A stretch of DNA of 64,000 bases from Nipponacmea schrenckii (taxonomy: Eukaryota; Mollusca; Gastropoda; Lottiidae): contig JAUJPP010000005.1 in NCBI GenBank assembly GCA_030562195.1, positions 29,623,106 to 29,687,105 of the forward strand, in the 5' to 3' direction. The first letter of the stretch is position 1. Every line of letters starts with the position of its first letter. Position numbers and translations under genes: made by a program. Below the pieces are notes generated by a model that had not been told where the DNA came from, searched no databases, and was given only the letters and a program-made list of their open reading frames with translations. This document shows positions 38,170 through 64,000 of the stretch, piece after piece.

Positions 38170-40195
38170 CGCTATTTTTCTGTATGTAAATGATTACCGG
38201 TATGTCATATTCTAATACAAAGTGAGTACCGGTACCTATAATACAGATTGACTAGATGCCAACAGCAAGGTGCAACATTCTTATAATGAACAGGCATATC
38301 TTAGAACTGAATTTTGAAGGATTAATTTTTCACAAGAAAATTAGACTGAAAGCCATATCTGTACCATTTGTCTATGGTGTGTTCATCAGTACCTTATCTA
38401 AGCTTACCTAGGATTTAATGGACACAACTGGTACCAACTCTACCAAAACATTTACCTGTAAAGGTACAAGTTTACAAGAGAGAAACAAATACCAAAGATG
38501 AAGTCCAAACAGTATCAAAATTAAAATTTCATATTTCCAAAAGAGTACGGTACTTATCTTAATGGAAATTTAAAAGGAATTTGATTTGGAATACATATGA
38601 TAATAGCACAATGGTCTTTGCTGAAAGCTTGAAAGTAAAATGACAAAATAAAACAATTCATGATATCAGGAATTGACTCTTGGAGAGAGATAACAGCATC
38701 AGTTCATATACATCAGACAACACCTACGCAAAAAAAAAAAAATGACAATGAAAATGCCCTTTTCCTGAATTTTTGTCTTATCAAAAAATAACAAAAATCT
38801 AAACATTTAAGATTTGTTATTAGCTTATAGTTATCTTATTTTATATGAAATAGGAAATTTTTTTAAAACAATTGGAATATAAGCTTACTCTATTCTAAAG
38901 AAAAACACAAAATATAAACAAAGCAATGAAATATAATTTGCCAAGGCAGTTTTCTTTGAATTAGAACATTTGGCAGGAATCTAGCACCAGCAAGAACAAT
39001 TGAATCTATAGTTTGTCATACATATCTAATATACATATCATAACAGTTTGATTTTAAAAATTTGATTCAGGGGTTGATCCTTAGGTCAGTAAATTCTCTC
39101 CTGAGTTTAACTCAAACTCTGACATAATGACCATGGCTTGTCATTTTGAGGGTAAATTTGGGTGTAATATATGTAAATATATGTCATCAGTTGCAATCAC
39201 CATTACTTAATGGCCCAGCTGAAAATATATCTCTGAGCCCCAGGTACCATAGGTTAGGATGGTGAATGTGTCTGTTTAAACTCGATTCTGCTGATCCTAC
39301 CTTTAATCATTGACTAAATATAAAGTAATAGATGAGAACTAAGATGAGATAAACCTGTTAACTCTGATGACACCTGGTATCAATAAATACAACTAATTGG
39401 TCTAGATAACAAAAACAACCCAAACTTAACCAACCAGTTGGCTACAGTCGTGTCAAAACATAAACTACCGGTATCTCAGTTCCTGACCAAAACATCATTC
39501 ACCTAGTTTCAGTACTGTACCAGCTATAGTAAGATGGTTTGAAACATAAGTTCAGATTTGTAAAAATAGCTTTCAGATTGCAAGCCCTCTAATAAGAGAA
39601 ATAAAACATTTTTGACCATAATTCTTGTTAAACATGCAAGGTGTACCAACCCTGACCAACCTGAATTAGAAACTTTTGCAATAATACTGGATGTCAAGAG
39701 TCAATGGAGCAATCCTTGTTTGTGGAACACAAGGGTGTAAATCACTGGCTCATAAACTTGTTATAATAGAGCTAAACTTTTTTTTCACTTTTATCCCATC
39801 ATTAATTGATGATGCAAATTAAGCCCAAAGCAAGCCAGATAATTATTTCAAGAAACGAGTAAGAAACTTCTTATTATAATGCCCACTAAATCTATCAAAG
39901 ATTGAGATGTAAACCATCTGGTACATATTGACCTCGATGTGGTCAAGCTAAAAGGAGCAGAAGGCAGGTTATTTCTAAACCTCCTAACACAAATTAATAT
40001 TTTATTATCTGACCTGACATCACAGGTCAAAATATCCCATTAACAGTGAGAAGAACTGTGACACAGAAGTAGGCCTATTCATAATTCTGTATTCTTACAT
40101 GTTTCAAGCTCATATTGACAATTCTCATATTGACATAAAGATTACCGGTATGCCTATATATTTTTTTTTGTGGTACTGGTAAAATAAATCTCATT
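38170..40195. other. AT-rich, nothing recognised
   Basis: Contains scattered ACCGGTA-type short motifs but no gene, RNA or paired repeat that I can support. Confidence 0.4.
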
Positions 40196-40197
40196 AT

Positions 40198-40315
40198 TTC
40201 CCATGAAATTCTTTTGAAATCTTCTTTTAGAAATGATTCTATACCAGATCTTTCATTTCCCATGAATTTCTTTTGAAATCTTCTTTTAGAAATGATTCTA
40301 TACCAGATCTTTCAT
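40198..40315 (+). repeat. 59-bp tandem duplication
   Basis: Two adjacent copies in 59-bp register, each with CCATGAA(A/T)TTCTTTTGAAA and CTTCTTTTAGAAATGATTCT. Only one or two differences, so a recent slippage-type event. Confidence 0.95.
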
Positions 40316-41470
40316 TTACTATCTTGTTGTGCCGATCATTTTTTGTATGAATAGAAACATTAAAGGTATAAAAAAATCATTTGTAAATATATGATTTTGT
40401 AAAATGAGAGAAAAATTAAGTTCTATTCTCATTATATTATTATTATATTATATAGTAATGTTAAGACATTTTGGTGAATGAAAGGTAAGCAGTTTTATCC
40501 AGCAGAATGGACTAGCAGAGAATTAGATTAAGATGCTTGATTCACTGTTTCTGACATGACAAGGTACAAATTAGTCATAGATGGTGAAATATTAATTATT
40601 ATAATCTGTTGCAATATCGCGTTGTCACAGTAACTTTTGGTAAAATAATTTCTATGTTTTGTTAACAAGTAGATCTAAGCTAAATTGACGTATTCTCAAA
40701 TGATATTAGAATTCTATGTCTTCAATGAACATAAAATTTTAATTTCTTCAACTTGGCAAAAAAGAGTAGGCTATAATAGGCCTATAATTAATAGGCTATT
40801 CATAAGTAGCAAGACAAAACTGCTGCTATAATTCTTATATAATCCAATAAATGCAAGAAAACTTATTATGATAAAATGCAATTGATTGTTGAAAAAAGCT
40901 TTATAAATTGATTAAGCATTATCAATTATTACTTTATTTTGTGAGTGTCCAGACTGTAGGTAGGCTAGATGTTACAGGTATGCTGTTCTGGGTAGCCTAG
41001 TACACCAGTCTTTAGAACTTACAATTTATGTGCATTCTAAGATGCAATATCTTGAAAAAATTGATTCTATTTTGAAAATTTTTATCTTTTTACAGAATTT
41101 TGTTCTAGGCTTTTTGACATGCTGTTTACATGTCTGATGATTGCTTTATACAAACTCAAAGTAAATGTAGCAGGCCTCCCGCCCTCATACGAAATAATAT
41201 TAAATAATTCGATTTGAAAATCTTTGTGGTTTAAGACGAAAGTAATCGTAGAGTAGCCCTACTCCGATAGGCGATAAACCCCAGTCAACTCATCCAACAA
41301 AATTTCATACTAATATTGGCGCGTGCCAATGCCGCAACAGATGCCAAACAACCTTTGTTGTTTTTCACAAAACGAAATTTCCCACGGTTTCTCTTGGCAA
41401 GTATGTGATAACCTTTGAACATATGTTTTAGAAATTACGCAAAAATCTTAAAATAAGGAGAACTACTCAC

Positions 41471-41620
41471 CTTTCAGTCTTCGAAGTTTAATATCTCTCA
41501 CCGTGCTTCCAGTTTTCAGTTCTGATTGATCGATAAAATCACGTGACGAGCACCGGTCTGTTATTGTCACGTGCCAATGTTACTATTTTGGACCCTGGCA
41601 CGTGTTAATGTTGACACTTG
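41471..41620 (-). promoter_or_regulatory. Candidate promoter and first exon, minus strand
   Basis: On the minus strand a consensus donor (GACTGAAAG|GTGAGTAG, last exon base 41471) follows a short non-coding stretch. Just upstream are three CACGTG boxes at 41540-41545, 41568-41573 and 41599-41604; the first reads TCACGTGAC. The last two share CACGTG(CC/TT)AATGTT. This suits a 5' UTR exon of a gene running left, but no coding exon of that gene was identified. Confidence 0.4.
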
Positions 41621-44600
41621 AATATCGTTGGCAAACAGGTTAGATATCAATTTAAAAAAATCTTTTAAACGGCCACTTCCAATCTGAGTCAATATTTGAG
41701 ATGTAATCCTGCGTGGTAGAATTTGCATTCAGCTTAAAAAAATTCTTGATAAACAGCAGTTGACCTTGATGATAGTTTTTGCCTTTATTTCAACAATAAA
41801 TATCTATAATATTGGCCGAAAATAGACCTTCCTTCAAACGAACTTTAAAATGATATGCTTCTTCTCTCTTGATTTGAATTCAGTGTAGTAAAATTAAAAA
41901 ACAAATTATAGATTTAGTTTAATTTGTATTAGCTTAAGTAATAAAGTACATGTCAAACCTATATTTTTTTTTTACCAAGGCTGTAATCCCGTATAGATGT
42001 GTGGCTTTTTGACTGAAGTAAGCATAATGGAATTGGAAGACAAGTAGGCTATGTTTCAAGAAAGGACTATCAGAATTCATTTTGGAATGTATCAATGTAA
42101 TAATAATCTCTGATGAATCAACTCTGACATTTCAATACTGTATATACTCTTACATCATGTGTATATAGTCTGGTTTTACGGTCTCATCTATAGGTGTGGT
42201 TCAATAGTCTCATAATACATTATAGACTTTATCTCTACCATGTACTGCAGGCATGTGTAATCATACAAATAGCATTAAATTCAGAGAAAATCATTTAAAT
42301 ATTGTGACAGCATTAACCCCACAATAAGAAATTAAAAATTCTGATTTCTTTTGAAATAAAGGATGGTATATGGATTTTTATGGATATCAGTTTGTAAGTG
42401 TCAAGATCTAAGTTACTATATTGAGTAGAAAAATGATATTTGTTAAAGGAAGTATAAAGTTTAAACCAATAAACATATAAAACAGCTACAATAATACCAT
42501 ACTAGCCGATCTTACAGAAGACATCATATACATCACATTATTTTTACTTAACTCCACATCTGCTTCAGACTACGAATTTCAAGAATTTTCATGAACTCTC
42601 ATGATTTTTGAATGGGGCTACAAATTGATGTTGGTATCCTACTGTAAAATTCATAAGATGATATTTGAAAATGAGGCATTGCTTTTTTATGGAACTGAAT
42701 CTGAAGGCAGTTTATACACAGAATATGATTTTATAGTAGGGGTAATTCAAGAAAGCCAAATGAAAGGTAACTGATAAAAACATCATATTGGTACAGACCA
42801 CACTAAATGTCTCAGCAGGAAACAGTATGTTAATAGATAAATTATCGATGTTGTCATACTTTAAAAACATATGTATACTGATAAGGCCTTATTTTCTACC
42901 TGCTTTATCATTTAACTCTTAATATTACATGTACACTTATTCCTTGTACACTTTCATTTTCTTGTTCTCATGTTAGGTGTTGAAATATACACTATTTACA
43001 TTATCTATTACATTTTCTATTAGACTAATGCAAATTCAAGAGCATGAATGTTTCAATAAATTCAATTGCTGTATCATCAAAACATTGAGCATAGTAATAT
43101 TAATCAAAGACATTGTTCCAAATAGTCAGGCTCCACTGTAAACAATTATGTTGGATACATACATGTCATACATGGTGAAAGGTAAAATATAGGCCTACCT
43201 TACTGCAAGGTTATGGTTGTATACTATAGGAGGGCGAAGATTGGCAGTAAAATCAAATCATTAATGTGCATTTTCAATTTTACAATCAAAATGATACACG
43301 ATTTCAATTAAGCCATTGAAAAGGATGCCAAGTTGCCTATTTGATCAGTGTTATCACTTATGCTTATCATTTCCTTAGATATGTTCCATTGCTTTGTATT
43401 TTCATTCTAATTAATGATGTGGATAGATTTGATAAAAAATTGAAATAGAATTGAAGAAAAACAATAATGATTAGCATAGTATATTGAAATAAAACTTAAT
43501 CTGGTAATCATATACAGTAATATACAAGTTTTATTAATGGCTATCTTAATAATTACATTATCTTTACTTAGTATTTATTATCTTAATACATGATCAGTTT
43601 ACATTTAATAATAGTTACATTCATTCTAAAATCAAGTTTTGTCATAAATCTCCTGGCTTAGACATTGAACATCACAGGAGAAAAGGGTTATTTTACATAG
43701 CTGTTCTTACATGAGCCTTTACCTAGCACAAAGTTTTAATCATTGTCAATGTCGATATTTTTCAATAATGTTGAACAATGAACTCTTTGATTTGCAATTC
43801 CTTATCAAGTTCCTTTGAAGTTGTTTGATTCACAGAAGAAATTGGCATAAACCCATCAAATTCATATGGTTGGATTGCAATTGTTACAGCATAATGAAAG
43901 TGTAATTTATAATACAATAATACTTTCATAATTGATTATTGAAATTTAACAAAGTTTTTCTGACTATTACATACATTTGTTTCATATATGATAACTCTTT
44001 TTTTGTAAATACAACAGAAGTGATATGAAAAGTTATTTACAAAGGATATTGTTTATTGTTTTGAGCAGGACAAGTATTACTAAATAATCTTACACATAAC
44101 ATTCATCAGATAACAAAGCCATAATTCCAGTTCCAATTTGACACTTATTGACCTTATTTTATAATTTTTCTTATCTTTGGAGCCAGTAATTAACAAAGAA
44201 TACTTTGTTCATACTTTCAGATTCTCATGAAATAGACACTGTGATAATCTGAAACATGCAGATTATACCCTTTACTCCAAAACAATGACCAATGGGAGTT
44301 GTGCATTGAACTTAAACGTACTGTGAGAAATCTCAATGGCTTTTCTAGTTTACATTGTCACCTCTGCCAAAAATTATCAGGCTAGAGCCCACAAAGTGTC
44401 AGACTATTCAACCTCTAAAAACAAATTTGAACAAAAACAAAGAGCCATGATATATTGTACATTTCCATAATAAAATACTGTGTTTCAATATCTAACATTG
44501 TCTACAAAGATACTAAATAAATAGGGGCCAAATCTATAAGCAGACTTCATCCAAAGCAGAAGAAATACTATTCAAAGTATTTAGATACACATGATTTACT

Positions 44601-45130
44601 TTGAAACCATCATTACAGATATCTTATCATTTATTAACATAAATGAAAGCAAGATACATTACTACATTCCAATAGGTTTTTGCATCATTGCAACATGGTC
44701 TTTCATGGTGTAAAATGGCTTTACAATTTTAACAAAAGCTCCAGGCCTTATAAGAAAAATAAAATATAACAACAGCGCTAAGCAGAAAAATAGAAAATAT
44801 TGCTCTGAAGGCAAATATGTACATATTAAATGATTTATTTACAATTGATTACTGAAGACCATTGTTGAAATTACACATGTTGTTTGTAGGCTAGAAATAA
44901 ATAATTTCATAGAATGCTTTGGTTATTTTCTCCTGATTTGGAATAGGTTGAAGGAGTGTTATAATGATTATAAGTAGTGGACCCTAAAGATATATCAAGT
45001 CTTGCATAAGATATCATTTTAATTATATTATTAAATAAAAGTTAAATGAAATGCAAACAAAGTTTAAGAAAGGTGCTTTCACTTCAACATAAGAACATGT
45101 TGAATGAAAGCACCTGAATATAGCACTGAT
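41621..45130. other. AT-rich, nothing recognised
   Basis: No open frame or repeat with support. The right part may include downstream sequence of the minus-strand CAPZB transcript. Confidence 0.4.
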
Positions 45131-45136
45131 AAATGA

Positions 45137-45262
45137 TTAGTAACTACCTTTCTGGTTTCTTATAACTTCAAATAATAATTCTTTATCACACACAATTACT
45201 TTATATTTTGATCCTGATGCGTAGAAATCTCGTGAAGCCATTATACAGTTCACACCAGCAGG
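45137..45262 (-). CDS. Candidate exon just downstream of CAPZB
   Basis: After a good acceptor (ATTTGTCTAG|CCTGC) the minus strand has an open frame with FYASGSKYKVIVCDKELLFE and VIRNQK, ending at TAA (45137-45139), with a possible donor AAAG|GTAGTT at 45148. Its phase (0) would fit splicing from CAPZB exon 7, making it a possible alternative last exon. It does not match either known vertebrate CAPZB C-terminus in memory. It could instead be the first coding exon of another gene (internal ATG at MASRDF) or chance. Confidence 0.3.
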   Translation of the reverse strand, partial: PAGVNCIMASRDFYASGSKYKVIVCDKELLFEVIRNQKGSY

Positions 45263-45325
45263 CTAGACAAATAATTGAAAAATAATTGGAATATAATACA
45301 TCTTATCTTTAAAAATATTTTAGTG

Positions 45326-50650
<5,325 letters not shown>

Positions 50651-51115
50651 CTTGATTGCCTATTAATCTGTGTGTTGATCTGCAAAGCGAGAAAAGTTGA
50701 TTATCTTGTCACACGGTTCGAGGAAAATGGCTACTCCAACATCCGGGCAATGAGGGAATCCCAGGTCATCAACAACCAATCAAAATTCGTGAATTATTTA
50801 CTTCCATTTTTGGAAATAGAAAGAACTAAAATATGGTTGTCGTAAATTATTTAAAAATTAGTCTGATCGTATTCTTTTATAAGCATAAACTAATGTCTGA
50901 ATGTTTCATTGGATATATAGAACTTGTCAATGTCAGACCTGGCAAAATCGTCGAATTTTTCTAGTATGTGAGAGTAAGAATTTTGTCACGTGACTTCCGC
51001 TTTAAAGTAAACATTTGCAGGTCGTGTCCGTCAATTTATGTATTAGGACATTAATTAGTCACCAAATACTTGTTTGATTGGGTATTATTTTGATTGCCCT
51101 TAAAGCCAAGTCAAG
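50651..51115. promoter_or_regulatory. Divergent CAPZB / aPKC promoter region
   Basis: CAPZB starts leftwards at 50650 and the aPKC gene runs rightwards; a consensus donor (GTCAAG|GTATGT, last exon base 51115) could end a non-coding aPKC first exon. Between them lies GTCACGTGACTTCCGCTTTA (an E-box/CLEAR-type site beside an ETS-like TTCCGC) near 50985-51004. No TATA box stands out. A shared bidirectional promoter is inference from spacing. Confidence 0.5.
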
Positions 51116-51794
51116 GTATGTTAGGATTAAATAATCAAAATTTGTATTTCTTCAGCTCTTACAAGCTAATTATGTCCATACATTCTTGCCATCTTTTATA
51201 TATTATATCTTTGGCATTCCACCCCCCCCCCCCGCTCTTTACTGTTGCTCTAACCTCAGCTGTGCTTTTTTCTTTATCCATTGATAGAAAACTCTCATTT
51301 GAAAAAACTCTCAAATGGAATATCCCTGTTTGATAGTAATTTTGAAGTCTCATTAGTTGTTTTCAAGTTACAGCTGCCATTGAGTGACAACTGATACCAG
51401 TTGATGAATTAATTTGGCAAATAATTTGCTTCTTTGCATGCATGCATAATTATTTTTCCAGTTGTTATTTGATTATTCCATAGTTTTGCATCAATGTCAA
51501 TTGCTACAAAAGGGATTAATTTGCTTTCAACTTAACTTAAAAAGACCCTCCAAACAAAATGTTTCTATAGAAACAATAAAAAGTTTGACTATAAAATACT
51601 TTCTGTAACAAAAAAGATATCAGAATGTACCCAAATTGATTCAATCAATCAATAATTCAACTTTAAGCAAGCATAATGATTATACACTCATCTTCCTTTG
51701 TTGGAAATCATACTTTGGTTTCTATGTAATAATTATATTATTTAATTGCTTTGTTAATAATAGTATGATATTTTCCAGACTATCAGCTACAGCT

Positions 51795-63164
<11,370 letters not shown>

Positions 63165-64000
63165 TAAAAGATTTATTTAATGAGTTGTCCAGAAACAGTT
63201 CTGGAACATTATGATCAAATTGGAAAATTGATTGCTATTATTACATAAATATTTCATGGTTAAGATGTCACAAAAAAATGGAAACCAGTACTTTTTTTTT
63301 TAAAAGACAGTGATTTGTATTTGTACTTGATGTTTTTTTAAGCAAGTGTTGTTAGCTTAACCTTTATGGTGTGATATTTTATTGTAAGCATTGTCATAAG
63401 TCAGAAATGCATTTCTTCAGAAAGTTTGCTATGGCAGATATATTGTTACCCTATATTTCCAAATTGTTTTTTTCTATTTAACATTCCCTAGTAAAAAATT
63501 CCTATTGGATTCCATGATATGAGTTAATATTTCTAGAAAATTATAAGTTGGAGAATTATGCTATAGAAACCTAATGTATTTAAGCAAATTATATTAAATT
63601 GTGTATCACTTGTCCACCTAGTTAATTCATTTTATGTTATTTTTTTTTATTTAATCAATGTATCATTGTATAATAATATTTCATTTCTTTTGTGTTAGGC
63701 TTTTGATATGCATTTTGCAAGTTTACACCAGTGAGACTTGTTTTTTCTAACTATAATGTATATTACATTGATGTACAAGATAAATCACCAAGAAGTCTAT
63801 TTCAATTTGGGGTGAATTTCTGTATATGTATCTTTTAGCATGCTAACGAAAATTAAGTAAGGTTTTTGCTTTGTGATTTTAATCAAGTATTTTATGCCTT
63901 TATTACAAATCTCTTATATCATAAGTAATATTCTTAATATTTTTATATCTTATATTTAATGAATTGTTATGTAGAATTATTTATACAAAGAAATAGACTA
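63165..64000 (+). other. aPKC 3' UTR and downstream
   Basis: AT-rich, no further gene. An AATAAA at 63163-63168 overlaps the stop codon; whether it is used, or a later signal beyond the window, cannot be judged. Confidence 0.5.

Overview
This is an animal nuclear genomic window: AT-rich, intron-dense and full of transposon remnants. Lophotrochozoan, probably mollusc (perhaps gastropod), is my best guess from the tRNA-derived SINEs, the GCCCAC-hairpin repeats and the divergence of the recognised proteins from vertebrates. That placement is inference; no species is claimed. No bacterial-style operons, CRISPR arrays or viral genes are seen.

Layout. (1) 1-599: truncated terminal-inverted-repeat (TIR) element abutting a splice donor. 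(2) 603-5410, minus: CEP83 (centriole distal-appendage coiled-coil protein), 581 in-frame codons over nine exons; the last ~100 codons lie off the left edge. (3) 5.4-14.3 kb: intergenic, with a TTAA-flanked MITE, an intact 108-codon orphan ORF (8045-8371, minus), a 1.28 kb foldback element containing a 300-bp tandem repeat, and older repeats. (4) 14305-16262, minus: a three-exon gene, 472 codons, with an N-terminal CARD and a C-terminal segment resembling TRADD-N. (5) 16.7-18.3 kb: recent 245-bp duplication, interspersed repeat, 45-bp minisatellite. (6) 18.5-41.4 kb: no coding gene recognised; SINEs with clean target duplications, a TTAA element, a 1.9 kb foldback element with nested short-repeat arrays, a decayed pogo/Tigger element and a GCCCAC-hairpin repeat. 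(7) 41.47-41.62 kb: candidate minus-strand promoter and first exon with three CACGTG boxes. (8) 45326-50650, minus: complete CAPZB (actin-capping beta subunit, 273 aa, eight coding exons). (9) 50651-51115: head-to-head promoter region. (10) 51795-63164, plus: complete atypical PKC (PRKCI-like, 588 aa, 18 coding exon positions).

The strongest observation is in the aPKC gene: the exon encoding the activation segment is duplicated in tandem (59455-59542 and 59976-60063). Both copies are 88 nt with phase 0 to phase 1, intact splice sites, the phosphorylatable Thr, and many silent differences. Including both would break the frame, so they look like mutually exclusive exons giving two kinase isoforms.

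CEP83, CAPZB and aPKC are cytoskeleton, cilium and polarity genes, but nothing shows coordinated function beyond the divergent CAPZB/aPKC arrangement. Exon junctions were placed by GT/AG signals, phase and recalled family sequence; total coding lengths are in frame for all four multi-exon models.
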